Shown piece after piece: positions 50,429-61,000 of a stretch of 64,000 nt of DNA. The notes under the pieces are model-generated. The model did no database searches. It was not told where the DNA came from and was given only the letters and a program-made list of their open reading frames with translations. Origin of the DNA: DAHUXN01 sp963811805. Its GTDB lineage: Bacteria > Acidobacteriota > Terriglobia > Acidiferrales > UBA7541. A program made the translations under genes and the position numbers. The stretch covers positions 372,001 to 436,000 of the forward strand of contig CAWESU010000001.1 in assembly GCA_963811805.1 (NCBI GenBank). Reading direction: 5' to 3'. Positions within the stretch are counted from its first letter, which is position 1; every line of letters starts with the position of its first letter.

Positions 50429-51403
50429 TTACACCGTCGGCTCGAGCACAACAATCGGTTGGTAGGTACGCGGGACCACCGCTTCGGCGATGGCGATAAG
50501 ACGCCCTTGCGCGTTGAAAACGCGAAGCCACGCGCGCGGCTGTTCATTGGAATCCAAAGCCGCGGTCGCGCCTTGCGCCGCAGTCACGTGGCCGGGATGT
50601 ATCTGAGCGACTGAGATATTGAATTTGGCCCCGTGGAGAATTCGGCGCTCGATCACCGGCAACACCGTCACTCGGGGCACATCCGAAAGCAAACCCTCCA
50701 GAGGAATCGCGCACCCTGCAAGCCGCGCGGAGCGCGCCGCTTCAGCCAATTCGTTGACGCCAACGGCCTGATCCAGAGTGAATTCGCCGACGGCCGTGCG
50801 TGTGATTTCACAAAGATGCGCCCCGGAACCTTCGAGCTTGCCTAATTCATGCGCCAGCGAGCGAATATACGTTCCGGCGCCGCATTCAATCGTGAAGCGC
50901 GCAACTGAGCCCTCTATAGCCGTGAGCCGAAATTCGTAAACATCCACCTCCACAGGCTTCAGTTCAACCGGCTTTTTCTTGCGCGCCAGTTCGTGCGCTG
51001 AGCGCCCATGAATTTTTTTCGCCGAAAACGCGGGCGGCATCTGCTCGATGCGCCCTACAAAACCGGCAGCAAAGCGTTCGATCTCGGCGCGGTCCAGCGA
51101 CGGCGCGAGGTCCGGACCTTGCGCTTCGCCGTCAGAATCGTAGGTGTCCGTAGCGAATCCAAAACGAACCGCGCAGTTGTAGCGCTTGCGACGACCGGAG
51201 TAAAAACGAGCAAGTCGGGTGGCCCGGCCGAGCAGGAGAACCAGCACGCCCGTGGCGAGAGGGTCCAGAGTGCCGAGGTGGCCGATCTGGCGGAAGCCCG
51301 CCAGTCGCCGTACCGCCTCCACCACGTCGTGAGAAGTTTTGCCCGCCGGTTTGTTGACAACGAGCGCGCCATCGATGGACGGTGGTTGAATCGTGCGGGG
51401 CAT
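50429..51403 (-). CDS. truB: tRNA pseudouridine(55) synthase
   Basis: A 324-residue enzyme that makes pseudouridine 55 in tRNA T-arms. Catalytic motif GHLGTLDPLATGVL (Asp nucleophile) near residue 42, with KTSHDVV, RRKRYNCAVRFGFATDTYDSDG, PPAFSAKKIHGRSAHELARK and CGAGTYIRSLAHELG. The C-terminal part (about 245-324) resembles a PUA-like domain. It is the last gene of the rimP operon, and its stop abuts the convergent secretin stop (50428/50429). Confidence 0.96.
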   Translation of the reverse strand: MPRTIQPPSIDGALVVNKPAGKTSHDVVEAVRRLAGFRQIGHLGTLDPLATGVLVLLLGRATRLARFYSGRRKRYNCAVRFGFATDTYDSDGEAQGPDLAPSLDRAEIERFAAGFVGRIEQMPPAFSAKKIHGRSAHELARKKKPVELKPVEVDVYEFRLTAIEGSVARFTIECGAGTYIRSLAHELGKLEGSGAHLCEITRTAVGEFTLDQAVGVNELAEAARSARLAGCAIPLEGLLSDVPRVTVLPVIERRILHGAKFNISVAQIHPGHVTAAQGATAALDSNEQPRAWLRVFNAQGRLIAIAEAVVPRTYQPIVVLEPTV

Positions 51404-51455
51404 GCGGAAACGAATGGCGCGACGCCGGCCAGCGGCAGCGCGGCCATTCAGATAA

Positions 51456-51818
51456 CTATGATCCCTCCGAGTGCTTGGTCTGTTTCAGCAGGTCTTCGAT
51501 TCGTTGTCCGTACTCTTCCGAACGATCGGGAATAAAAAAAACTTCCGGCGCGCGGCGCAAGCGCAGCCGCTCCACCAGTTCATGGCGGATGAATCCTGAG
51601 GCCGCGGTTAATCCATCGAGCGTGGCCTGGCGATCATCTTCCGACCCGAGGATTTCGACGTACACCCGCACGTGCTTCAAGCCCGGCGTCACCCGAACCT
51701 CGGTCACGCTGATCGCATTTGCCAGCCGCGGATCCTTCAGCTCACCGGCGAGCATGAAACTTACTTCATTGCGAATTTCTTCGGCGATGCGTTCTGGACG
51801 ATGGCCAGTGACGTTCAT
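51456..51818 (-). CDS. rbfA: Ribosome-binding factor A
   Basis: A 120-residue KH-fold protein for 16S rRNA 5'-end maturation. It begins RPERIAEEIRNEVSFMLAGELKDPRLANAISVTEVRVTPGLKHVRVYVEI, the family core, and ends with GFIRHELVERLRLRRAPEVFFIPDRSEEYGQRIEDLL. Length is typical (about 120). It lies between ylxP and truB in the operon. Confidence 0.96.
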   Translation of the reverse strand: MNVTGHRPERIAEEIRNEVSFMLAGELKDPRLANAISVTEVRVTPGLKHVRVYVEILGSEDDRQATLDGLTAASGFIRHELVERLRLRRAPEVFFIPDRSEEYGQRIEDLLKQTKHSEGS

Positions 51819-51848
51819 GGCTTGCTACCCTGCTCGAATTGAGACCGC

Positions 51849-52130
51849 TCAAAGGTACTCGATTTCGTGCGAAATCAAATCGCGCCCGAGCACTTGCTCA
51901 GACGCTTCCAGCACCGCTGCCATGGTTTCCGCAAGATGCCCGTCTTCGCCCGAAATTCCCACCACGCCGACCACCGAGCGCTGCCAGACGTCTTGATGGT
52001 CGAGCTCCGCAACGGCAACGTTGAAATGGCCGCGCAGGCGGTCCTTCAAGCTGCGCAGCACCTGGCGTTTGTCTTTCAGAGAGCGCGCATCGGGGATGTG
52101 AATTTCCAGCGTGATCAACCCGATTGGCAT
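51849..52130 (-). CDS. ylxP: DUF503 (YlxP-like) protein
   Basis: A 93-residue protein with the DUF503 pattern: MPIGLITLEIHIPDARSLKDKRQVLRSLKDRLRGHFNVAVAELDHQDVWQRSVVGVVGISGE. In many bacteria ylxP sits between infB and rbfA, as here, and probably takes part in ribosome assembly or translation. The ATG at 52130 is used; the frame upstream is part of the infB 3' region. Confidence 0.92.
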   Translation of the reverse strand: MPIGLITLEIHIPDARSLKDKRQVLRSLKDRLRGHFNVAVAELDHQDVWQRSVVGVVGISGEDGHLAETMAAVLEASEQVLGRDLISHEIEYL

Positions 52131-52171
52131 TCCTGCACTCCCGGCCTTCAAGCGGAGCAGTATTGCAGATT

Positions 52172-54907
52172 CTAGGCAGTTACTCCGGCGGGCGCAAGCC
52201 GCTCCATGGCGAAACACTCGAGAATGTCGCCAACTTTGACGTCGCCGAAATTCGAAATTCCGATGCCGCACTCGAAACCGGTTCGCACCTCCGCCACGTC
52301 GTCCTTGAAACGGCGCAGCGAGCTCACTCGCCCGGTGTAGATCACCACATTGTCGCGCAGCACGCGGACCTCCGCGTCCCGCTTGAATATGCCGTCCTGA
52401 ATATACGAGCCGGCGATCATTCCCACGCCCTTGATGCGGAACGTGTCGCGAACTTCGGCGCGGCCGAGATACTGCTCCTTCACGACCGGCGTGAGCAAGC
52501 CGACCATGGCCTTCTTAATTTCGTCCACGACGTCATAGATGATCGTATGCAGGCGGATTTCGACACCTTCTTGCTGCGCCAGGTCGGACGCCTTCCGTTC
52601 CGGGCGCACGTTAAAGCCGATAACGATGGCATTCGAAGCCGAGGCGAGCAGCACGTCCGTCTCCGAAACGGCGCCGACGCTCGCGTGAATGATCTTCAAT
52701 TTGACCTGATCGCTGGAAAGTTTGGGCAACATTTCGCTCAAAACTTCCACCGAGCCTTGCACGTCCGCCTTAATCACAATAGGCAGATCTTTGACTTCGC
52801 CGCTCTTGAGCTGTTCGTGCAACTGATCGAGCGTGAGCCGCGAAGTGGCAGACTTGGCGAGCGAAGCTTCGCGCAGTTTGGATTGACGATATTCGACGAT
52901 GTGCCGCGCTTTAGCTTCGTCCGCAACCTGAAATTGATCCCCTGCGCCAGGCACGCCTTGCAAGCCAAGAACTTCGACAGGTGAAGAAGGGCCGGCGCTT
53001 TTCACCGGCTGTCCCTTGTCGTCGAACAAAGCGCGAACTTTGCCATACACGGCGCCGACGATGAAGACGTCGCCAACGTTGAGAGTGCCGTTTTGCACCA
53101 GAACCGTGGCGACGGGACCGCGGCCTTTGTCCACACGCGATTCGAGAACCGTACCGCTGGCCGAGGTCGTTGGATTCGCCCGCAGATCGCGCAAATCGCC
53201 TACCAGGAGGATCATCTCCAGCAGGCGTTCGATGTTCTTTTTCGTTTTCGCCGAAACTTCCACCATCACGGTGTCGCCGCCCCACTCCTCCGGCATTAGC
53301 CCGCGGTCGGCGAGTTGGCGCTTGACGCGCTCTGGCTGCGCATCGGGCAAATCCACCTTGTTGAGCGCCACGACAATCGGAACCTTGGCGGCGCGCGCAT
53401 GATCAATGGCCTCTTCCGTCTGAGGCATCACGCCGTCGTCCGCGCCGACCACCAGGACCACGATATCCGTGACCTTAGCGCCGCGCGCGCGCATCCGCGT
53501 AAACGCTTCATGGCCTGGCGTGTCAATAAAAACAATTCGCCGGCCGTCGACATGTACCTGACTCGCGCCAATATGCTGTGTGATGCCACCCGATTCGCCG
53601 GCAGCAACCTCCGTGGAGCGAATGGAGTCGAGCAAACTCGTCTTGCCATGGTCGACGTGCCCCATCACCGTGACCACCGGAGCGCGTGAAGAAGTCTTAT
53701 CGGACTTATCCTCGGTCGCGCTGCTGACCTCCTCCGCCATTTGCTCTTCGAAGGAGACGACCTGGACGATTCCGTTGAATGCCTCGGCAAGGCTGGTCGC
53801 CGTCTGAACGTCAAGAGCCTGGTTGATGCTCGCGAAAACGCCGCGATCAAGAAGCGTCTTTAGCAACTCTTTGGCGCGAACGTCAAGCTTCTCGGAAAGC
53901 TCGCGCACGGTGATACCTTCCGTGATGGTGACGTCGCGAGGCTCGCGAACGACCGGCGCAACCGGTTCCGCATGGGCCGCGCCGTGGGCTCCCGGCGCCC
54001 CCGCCCGTGCACGAACGGGATGCAGCTTGCGCTCGCCTTCTGCAAAGCGTTTCTCGATGGTTGGCTTGGCTCGCGGCGGCGTCTTCCGTACATAGAGAGG
54101 TTTGCCCGGTTCTGCCTTCTGTGCAGGGGCCGCGGGCCTTCCACCCATCGGCTGTCCAGGGCGACCTCCAGGCCTCTGCGGCGGACGCATTGGCACGCCA
54201 CCGCCCGGACGGACTCCCGGAGCTGTCCCAGGACGCGAAGCCAACGGCGCACCCGCTCGGAGAGCAGGGCGGCTCCCAGCTGGCGCTCCGGGCCGCACGA
54301 AGCCTCCCGGTCGCTGGCCGGCTACGGGCGCTCCTGCGGGCCGTCCAGCCGCCGCAGCTGGGCGGCCGACAATCGGTGTCTTTTGCGGCGGGAGCGTGAC
54401 CGATTTCTGGCCTATAGGCCCTGCAGGGGCACTTGGCGCAGGCGCTGCGACGCGTGGCGGAGCCGGTGCATGAACTGCTCCTGCGGCTGGCGCGGCTGAG
54501 GCGGGTGAAACGGGTCGGGCAGCGGGCGGCACGGCTCCCGGCACCGCCGCTGGACGAACCGGTGGTTTCGCGACTGGCGCACCCGCTGGAGCGGCTGGTT
54601 TCGCTGTCGGAGCCGGCGCGGCTGAAGGAGCTGCTGGACGTGCGGCTGGAGCTGCGGTCGGCTTGGCTGCAGGCTTGGCCTTTGCCGCCGCAACCTTGGC
54701 TTGCTTTTCCGCCTCAGCTGCCGCTTCAGCATCCGCCTGGGCGCGAAAATACCTGCGAACCTTTTCCGCCTGGTCGTGCTCGAGCGAACTTGAGTGAGTT
54801 TTCTTCTCGGAAATCCCGATCTCCGGCAAGTACTCGATCAGCACCTTTGCCTTGATCTCGAGTTCCCTCGCGAGTTCGTTGATGCGAATTTGACCAGCGT
54901 CCGACAT
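52172..54907 (-). CDS. infB: Translation initiation factor IF-2
   Basis: A 911-residue GTPase that delivers fMet-tRNA to the 30S subunit. The N-terminus (1-60) is an IF2_N helix domain, then residues 60-300 form an extreme Ala/Pro/Gly/Arg-rich linker. A second IF2_N-like motif follows at about 325-385. The G domain starts near 408 with G1 GHVDHGKT at 416-423, DTPGHEAF and NKVDL. Domains II-IV complete the chain, ending in ...DVKVGDILECFAMERLAP. Its start is 3 nt after the nusA stop. The linker length explains the size. Confidence 0.97.
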   Translation of the reverse strand: MSDAGQIRINELARELEIKAKVLIEYLPEIGISEKKTHSSSLEHDQAEKVRRYFRAQADAEAAAEAEKQAKVAAAKAKPAAKPTAAPAARPAAPSAAPAPTAKPAAPAGAPVAKPPVRPAAVPGAVPPAARPVSPASAAPAAGAVHAPAPPRVAAPAPSAPAGPIGQKSVTLPPQKTPIVGRPAAAAGRPAGAPVAGQRPGGFVRPGAPAGSRPALRAGAPLASRPGTAPGVRPGGGVPMRPPQRPGGRPGQPMGGRPAAPAQKAEPGKPLYVRKTPPRAKPTIEKRFAEGERKLHPVRARAGAPGAHGAAHAEPVAPVVREPRDVTITEGITVRELSEKLDVRAKELLKTLLDRGVFASINQALDVQTATSLAEAFNGIVQVVSFEEQMAEEVSSATEDKSDKTSSRAPVVTVMGHVDHGKTSLLDSIRSTEVAAGESGGITQHIGASQVHVDGRRIVFIDTPGHEAFTRMRARGAKVTDIVVLVVGADDGVMPQTEEAIDHARAAKVPIVVALNKVDLPDAQPERVKRQLADRGLMPEEWGGDTVMVEVSAKTKKNIERLLEMILLVGDLRDLRANPTTSASGTVLESRVDKGRGPVATVLVQNGTLNVGDVFIVGAVYGKVRALFDDKGQPVKSAGPSSPVEVLGLQGVPGAGDQFQVADEAKARHIVEYRQSKLREASLAKSATSRLTLDQLHEQLKSGEVKDLPIVIKADVQGSVEVLSEMLPKLSSDQVKLKIIHASVGAVSETDVLLASASNAIVIGFNVRPERKASDLAQQEGVEIRLHTIIYDVVDEIKKAMVGLLTPVVKEQYLGRAEVRDTFRIKGVGMIAGSYIQDGIFKRDAEVRVLRDNVVIYTGRVSSLRRFKDDVAEVRTGFECGIGISNFGDVKVGDILECFAMERLAPAGVTA

Positions 54908-54910
54908 CCG

Positions 54911-56491
54911 TTAAATGCTGTCCTCCGTCTTGGCGTCTGACTCGTTCGTTTCCTCTGATTCTTGGGTTACGCCTTCCGCATTCGAAGCCGTGCCTTGTTC
55001 GGCGTGAGAATCGGCTTCAGAGGCCGCGCTTTGTTCGGCAGATGATTCACTCTCTGCGCCCCCGGTGGTCTCTTCCTTATCGGGCAGCGGCCCCGCTTCC
55101 GTTTCCGCTTCGGTGACTTCCTCGGAAGGAGCGGCTTCGCCGACCGTGCCCGCTTCAGTCGCAAACTGCCCTTCCTCCGCACCGCCGGCCTCAGCCGCCG
55201 CAGGTTCACTCTCGCCAGCCTGTTGTGATTCCAGCGACTGAAAATATTGCTCCACGGAAACGCGGATCTTTTCGACCATCTTTTCGCCGATGCCCGGAAT
55301 TTCCAGCAGTTGCTCAGGGGTCATGTCGGCGAGCTTCTCGATGGACGTGATGCCGTGGGCCTCGAGTTTTTCGACCGTCTTCGGCCCCACGCCTGAAAGT
55401 TCCGCAAGAGAAGTCGATGCGACCGTCAGCTCGGCCATCTGCGCTTCGACGTCGCGCCGCTTCTCCTCCTCGCTCTTGATGTCGATGTTCCAACCAATCA
55501 GCTTGCTGGCCAGCCGGACGTTCTGGCCTTTCTTGCCAATGGCCAGAGAAAGCTGCGTGTCTTCCACGATTACTTCCAGGCGCTTCTCTTCGACGTCCAC
55601 CACCTGAACGCGAGTAACCTTTGCCGGGCTCAGCGACTTCTGCGCAAACATCAAAATGTCTTCGTTGTAGGGAATGATGTCGATCTTTTCGCCGCGCAGC
55701 TCGCGAATGATCGATTGTACGCGCATGCCCTTCATGCCGACGCAAGCCCCTACGGGATCCACATCCTTATCGCGGCTCTCCACGGCGATTTTTGTGCGCT
55801 CTCCGGCTTCGCGCGCCACGGCGCGAATTTGTACCGTGCCGTCGTAAATCTCCGGCACTTCCATTTCAAACAGGCGCTGCACGAGCACGGAGTCCGCGCG
55901 CGAAACGATGACTTGCGGACCCTTGGCCGCGCGCTCCACCGCCCGAATCGCCACGCGCAGGCGATCGCCAACGTTGTAAGTCTCCAGGCGGGATTGTTCG
56001 CGCTTCGGCAATCGGGCTTCCGTTCGGCCCAGGTCCACGATCACGTCCGGGCCATCGAGCCGCTTCACAATGCAATTGACCAGCTCGCCGACGCGCGTGT
56101 GAAATTCGTTGTAGATGGTGTCGCGCTCGGCCTCGCGCACCTTCTGCAGAATCACCTGCTTGGCCGTTTGCGCCTGAATGCGGCCCAGTACATCCGTGGG
56201 GCGATTCTGAACGATTTCACCGCCCACTTCGATACTGGGTTGCTGCTTGCGCGCCTCCGCCAGCGTAATTTCGCGCACCGGATCCGCCACGTCCTCTACA
56301 ACCGTGCGGACGGAATACAGCTCCACTTGGCCGGTGTCCTGATTGAACTTTGAACGCAGATCCTCATCGCTCTTATAGAATTTGCGCGCCGCCACGACCA
56401 TCGCTTCCTCGATGGCCGCGACGATGATCTCGGGCTCGATGTGCTTTTCCCTGCTGATTTGTTCGATTGTCTGGAACAGCAAACTTGCCAT
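54911..56491 (-). CDS. nusA: Transcription termination/antitermination factor NusA
   Basis: A 526-residue protein. N-terminal domain (IEPEIIVAAIEEAMVVAARKFYKSDED), an S1 domain (about 130-200), and KH1/KH2 with GACVGMKGMRVQSIIRELRGEKIDIIPY and LSLAIGKKGQNVRLASKLIGWNIDI. A helix-hairpin-helix region (about 345-410, LSGVGPKTVEKLEAHGITSIEKL) follows. The last 100 residues are a strongly acidic, Glu/Ser-rich tail not found in E. coli NusA, but common in other phyla. It lies 15 bp after rimP. Confidence 0.97.
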   Translation of the reverse strand: MASLLFQTIEQISREKHIEPEIIVAAIEEAMVVAARKFYKSDEDLRSKFNQDTGQVELYSVRTVVEDVADPVREITLAEARKQQPSIEVGGEIVQNRPTDVLGRIQAQTAKQVILQKVREAERDTIYNEFHTRVGELVNCIVKRLDGPDVIVDLGRTEARLPKREQSRLETYNVGDRLRVAIRAVERAAKGPQVIVSRADSVLVQRLFEMEVPEIYDGTVQIRAVAREAGERTKIAVESRDKDVDPVGACVGMKGMRVQSIIRELRGEKIDIIPYNEDILMFAQKSLSPAKVTRVQVVDVEEKRLEVIVEDTQLSLAIGKKGQNVRLASKLIGWNIDIKSEEEKRRDVEAQMAELTVASTSLAELSGVGPKTVEKLEAHGITSIEKLADMTPEQLLEIPGIGEKMVEKIRVSVEQYFQSLESQQAGESEPAAAEAGGAEEGQFATEAGTVGEAAPSEEVTEAETEAGPLPDKEETTGGAESESSAEQSAASEADSHAEQGTASNAEGVTQESEETNESDAKTEDSI

Positions 56492-56506
56492 TTCCCCGGT
56501 TCTCCG

Positions 56507-56980
56507 TCAAAACTCGACAACCAAATTCGCCTTGCGAATATTTTCGTAGGGGAACGAAATCGTCCTGTCCCTCACGGAAAGCTGAACCACTCCGTCCGTG
56601 CATCCGGCCAGCCGGCCCTCAAAGTACTTCGCATTCTCCACCGGCTCATTCAGCCAAACTCGCGCCAGGCGTCCCGAAAATTTCTCGTAGTCCGAAAGCT
56701 TCAAAAGCTTCCGGTCCAGGCCCGGTGAACTGACTTCCAGAACGTACCCGCCGCCCGGTACCAAATCCTCGACGTCGAGGATCACGCTCAACTGCTCGCT
56801 CACCGCCTCGCAATCGCTATGGCTCACGCCCGAGCCGATGCGTTGCCCCGGCGACGGCGCCCGGTCGATATAGACCCCCAGCAGCCGCTGCTTGCCGATC
56901 TTCCATTCGACGTCCACTATTTCCACGCCGACCGAGCCCGCTACACGCTCTGCCGCTTCGCGAATCTTCGCCAGGTCCAT
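56507..56980 (-). CDS. rimP: Ribosome maturation factor RimP
   Basis: A 157-residue protein needed for 30S maturation. It shows IVDVEWKIGKQRLLGVYIDR, the CEAVSEQLSVILDVEDLVPGGYVLEVSSPGLDRKL motif (apart from one extra Gly) and a C-terminal SH3-like part. The frame continues upstream to 57136, but the start at 56980 fits the family length and lies 76 bp downstream of a terminator-like hairpin. First gene of the translation operon. Confidence 0.93.
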   Translation of the reverse strand: MDLAKIREAAERVAGSVGVEIVDVEWKIGKQRLLGVYIDRAPSPGQRIGSGVSHSDCEAVSEQLSVILDVEDLVPGGGYVLEVSSPGLDRKLLKLSDYEKFSGRLARVWLNEPVENAKYFEGRLAGCTDGVVQLSVRDRTISFPYENIRKANLVVEF

Positions 56981-57056
56981 CGACACCAAAGCCCCACGGC
57001 TTGCCAGCATCCCGGGCTGTTCCCAAGAAACGTGGGGCGACACTTTTGCCGCCAAC

Positions 57057-57080
57057 AAAAAAGTGGGCTCGCGCCCACTT
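57057..57080 (-). terminator. Terminator-like hairpin upstream of rimP
   Basis: On the minus strand AAGTGGGC-GCGA-GCCCACTT is followed by a run of T (57060-57057, six with the last stem bases). It lies 154 bp after the ompH stop and 76 bp before rimP, so it can terminate ompH transcripts or act as an attenuator for the rimP-nusA-infB operon. Confidence 0.75.
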
Positions 57081-57186
57081 GAACTTTCGTCCACTTCGAA
57101 CGAACCCAGTATAAACGCTGGTACCGCGAAACGCAAGCCAGCCCTGATTGGCAGGAAGAGCCCGGAAACGCGTCGAGGCCCGCAGT

Positions 57187-57219
57187 GAGCCTGTTTCGCG
57201 AGGCGGGCGAAGCAGGCTC
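57187..57219 (-). other. Strong hairpin just downstream of ompH
   Basis: GAGCCTG/CAGGCTC with an inner TTCGC/GCGAA stem forms a 12-bp hairpin with one mismatch, 15 bp after the ompH stop. It lacks a T tract, so it is more likely an mRNA 3' stabiliser than a terminator. Confidence 0.5.
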
Positions 57220-57233
57220 AAACCAGTGTCGAG

Positions 57234-57845
57234 CTACTGTTTCTGCGGCGGCTTTTGGGTTCCCGGATGGCTGGCAGCGGGAGGAGTGGCCGCCTTCACC
57301 GGGTAGGCGTCATCGTAGAGTTTAACAATCTGCTGGGTGATGTCGATCTGGTCGGCGACGTAGACGACCGCAGTGTTTTGCGCCGAATCGTCAATGACCA
57401 CGCCGTAGCCACTTTGTTTCGCATATTTGTTGAGAATGGGCATCATCCTCTGCCCGATGTGGTTGATGGCATCCTGAGACGCATCATTCCTGTCGTCCTG
57501 CAAATCCTGTTGCTCGCGCTGACCTCTGCGCTGCAGTTCGGTGCCCTGGCGCTGGAGGCGCGCTTTCTCCTCATCACTGAGCGTGTTGGCGCCGGCCGTC
57601 AGGCGCTGCTGGATATCCGAAAGCTGCCTTTGAATGTTTTGCAATTCGGTCATGCGCGGCGCGAATTGCGCCTGAAGTTGCTGCGCCACCTGCTTGCCTT
57701 CCGCCGTACTGGCAATAGCCTCCGTCATATTGATCACTGCAACCTTCTCCGAGGGTGCGTCTGCGGAAGCGCCGGCTTGTGCCCAGGCAGCCGGAATGGC
57801 CAGAAGTACGGCAAACGCCGTAACGAGTGAATATCGAACCTTCAT
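57234..57845 (-). CDS. OmpH/Skp-family periplasmic chaperone
   Basis: A 203-residue exported protein. The signal peptide covers 1-23 (cleavage near AWAQ). The mature chain has the OmpH pattern: EKVAVINMTEAIASTAEGKQVAQQLQAQFAPRMTELQNIQRQLSDIQQRL with long coiled-coil helices, then MMPILNKYAKQSGYGVVIDDSAQNTAVVYVADQIDITQQIVKLYD. Skp-like proteins escort outer-membrane proteins to BamA, encoded two genes upstream. AAGGAG lies 7 nt before the ATG, and a near-consensus promoter is directly upstream, so it can be transcribed independently of bamA. Confidence 0.92.
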   Translation of the reverse strand: MKVRYSLVTAFAVLLAIPAAWAQAGASADAPSEKVAVINMTEAIASTAEGKQVAQQLQAQFAPRMTELQNIQRQLSDIQQRLTAGANTLSDEEKARLQRQGTELQRRGQREQQDLQDDRNDASQDAINHIGQRMMPILNKYAKQSGYGVVIDDSAQNTAVVYVADQIDITQQIVKLYDDAYPVKAATPPAASHPGTQKPPQKQ

Positions 57846-57888
57846 GCGAGCTCCTTAGTGTGAATCTCAGGGGAATTACAAACCCGCG

Positions 57889-57918
57889 ATTATAGCGGCC
57901 TCTCAGCAGGATGGTCAA
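57889..57918 (-). promoter_or_regulatory. Near-consensus sigma-70 promoter of ompH
   Basis: TTGACC (57918-57913), an 18-bp spacer and a perfect TATAAT (57894-57889) on the minus strand; the predicted start is near 57882, giving a leader of about 37 nt. It separates ompH from the lipoprotein gene in expression. Confidence 0.75.
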
Positions 57919-58031
57919 CCGCAATCAGCCTGCCCGATGATGCTAACCCTACACATAGCGATGCAGGAAAGGCCCTTGCAGTTGGCCGCGCCTCTCTTGA
58001 CGATGCCGGCCCCGATGCCTCCGCTTCCTTC

Positions 58032-61000
58032 TCACGGCAACGGAATCAGCAGCAATCGGCCGTTCGCCTGGTCCACCACGGTCGCGACGTTCGTAATCGG
58101 ATTGACTGCCACGGAAAACTCCGCTGAGCCGCCGAACGGGAGAATCATTTCCACTTGCGCCGTATTGATCATCAGTTGCGAATCCGGCGGGTTGGTGGCG
58201 ACAAAATTGAATATCGAAAGCGTGTTGGTGGCCTGATTGACCGTAACGCCCGTGCCGCTCTGGAAATTATACGCAATGGCTGTAGGATCGATGCCCACCC
58301 GGAACGTATTGAGCACCAGCGTTTTGGCATCGACAATCCCGATCTCATTGTTCAGGCTGTCGGCGACAAGAAACGTATCGGTGATGGGATCGAATGTCGT
58401 ATCGAGTGGGTTTTCAAAACCGCTCACTCGGCCAGACAGACTTGCGGTGGTGGCCGTGAGGCTCAACCCGTCCACCACATTCTGGCCACTGGACGACACG
58501 ACGCCCAGGTTGTCAATGGGATCGACGGCAACGCCAAACGGTTCTTGATCGACCGAAACCGAAGCCGTCGTGATGGTCGCTGAAGTGGTGCTGACCGTAA
58601 AAGCAGAGATCGAATTGGAATTGAGGTTGCTATTGGCGACCAACGTCAACGCGGTATCCGGCTGCATGGTGACCCCTGCTGGGCTTAGTCCCGTAGCAAC
58701 CGTGGAATCCACAAGATTATTCACGTAGTCGACCACGGTGGCGTTCTGGCTCGCATTGTTGGTGACGACTCCCAGCCCCAGTCGCGGCAGAACGGCGACG
58801 CCTTCCGGGCACGTCCCGGTCGTCAGTGTGTTGCTAACCACGGCAGCGGCAAGGTTTACGATCGAAACTGAGCCGGGGCCATTGCACGTACTCGCCGTGC
58901 TGGAGATCGGGCCCTGGACGGTGACCAACGCCTCGTTCAAATAGGAATCGATAGCCACGCCAATCGGATTCACTCCGATGGGTACGGTTCCGACCACAAA
59001 GAAGCGCTCCACGTTGGAACTCGCGCCGCCGGAATTCAAAACATCCAACGAAAACCGCCGCGCCGATGTCAACATGCTTCCCGGCACGGTAGCAATTGCC
59101 TGCCGGCCATTTGAACTGACGGTCGTCGGCACGACGGTTCCGTCAAGACGAACCTGCGCGCCGGAGGAAAATCCGAAGCCGTTTACGGTTATCGTCAGCG
59201 CGCCGGAAGATGCGGTGCTAAAGGCAATCGGCGGACTAACCTCAGTTATCTGCGGTGTGAGAATTGGACCCAAAGAAAGAATGGAAACATTGTTGCTTCC
59301 GGTGTTCGCGATCACCGCAATGTTCTTCCCGGGATCAATGGCCACAGCTTGCGGGGATGTCCCTACGGTAATGCTGTTGCCGATGGGCGCGAACGTGCCC
59401 AGATCGTAGACCGAAGCTGTCCCGCTCGGCCCATTTACCGCAACACCGATATCCGTGAGCGGATTCACAGCGGCGGCGACATAGCCCTGCGACACGTTGA
59501 TCGTGTTGACAGTCTGATCAAGGACGCTGAAAACAGTCATCTCCAACTCGTTTGGATCGACAAGCAGCGCTTGTCCCGTTTCCGGATTGATGGCCGCGCC
59601 GTGCAGGCTCGTTGAAACATTGACGAAACTCGCGATCGGGTTGGGCGCTCGCGCCACTTGATTGGCCGTGGCGTCACTTCCCAAATCCACAATGGAAACT
59701 GAGCCGGAGCCGCCCGGTGTCACCACCGCCCAATTTAACTGCGGCTCGATAGCGATCGATGGAGTGGGCCCCGTGCTTACCGGCTTGGTATTTGAATTGG
59801 CTATCGTGGAACAATTGTTTGGCATCGTGGGATCGGAACCGCCCAGAGTGCAAACGAGGCTCGGCGGATTGGTCGAAAGGTCAAAAATCGTGGCGATATT
59901 CGTAGACGAATAGGCAATGATCGCGCGATGGGTAAGCGGATTTACGCCCACAGCATACGGCACCGGTGCGGGGGTCGTTCCCGTCGGATTTGCGGGAAGG
60001 GCCACCGTGGAAATCCCCTGCGTCTGGAGATTGACGATCGAAAGCGTATTGTCCGTGCTGTTCACCACCGCCGCCAGATGAAGAATGTCGTCCACGCCCA
60101 CACTGGTGGGTGTGTTTCCAACTGGCAACGTTACCGGCGCCGCTCCCGTATCGAGATTCAGCAACGAAACGTCGCCGCCGCTGCCGCTGCCCTCGTCGAC
60201 AACGACGGCAACGCCCAGGGCCGAATCGATACCGACGGCGACGGGTTGCGTGCCTACAGCGATGGGCGCGTTCGCTGAGGAAGGTATGTTCGCAGCGGAA
60301 GGCGAAATCGCCACGTTCACGGAAGAAAGCGACGGAGATCCCCCGGGCACATCCGTATTCTGAATCAGGATCGGAACCAACCCCGGCGTCGCAAAGGAGA
60401 AACCCGGACTCGACAGCGTCACCTGCAATTGACGGCTGTTTACAAGCGTCACCGGAAGCGCCACACCTTCGGAGATCGCCTCCGTAGACGACGAAAAGTA
60501 CCCGCCATTCAAATCAAGAGTTCCTGAAGACGTGGTAGTCGGAAAACTCACCGGACTTAGTGCGGTAACCGCAGGCCGGGTCGGCTGGACGGTCAAGAAC
60601 TCAGGCTGGATCACGTCGCCGTTCTGTCGCTCTATGGAAATGGCAAGCCCGGAAGGAACAGGTCCCGAGAAGAAATTCCCGGGAATCGTGGCGCGCAATG
60701 TGCTCGTGTTGACGAAGGTCGTGGGAACGGGCGCAGCATTCACCACTGCCTGACTCGTGGTAAGGAAATTGCTGCCGAAAAGATAGACGTCCTGCTCCGC
60801 GGAACCTTCTACTGCCATCGTAGGCTCCAACGGTATGTTCGTGCTGAACGACGGGTCCGTTGCCGTGACAACGGTCACCGTTGACCTTGCTGATTGGCTG
60901 GTGTCCGCGGCGGCGACCGCCGTGATGGCAATGGAAGACTGTGCCGTAGCAGGTGCCATGTAGCAGCCGTAACTGGTTCCAGGGGGGATGGGATATGACG

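Noticed and set aside
57187..57219. Intrinsic terminator of ompH
   Set aside because: The stem is strong but no T tract follows; listed as a hairpin only.
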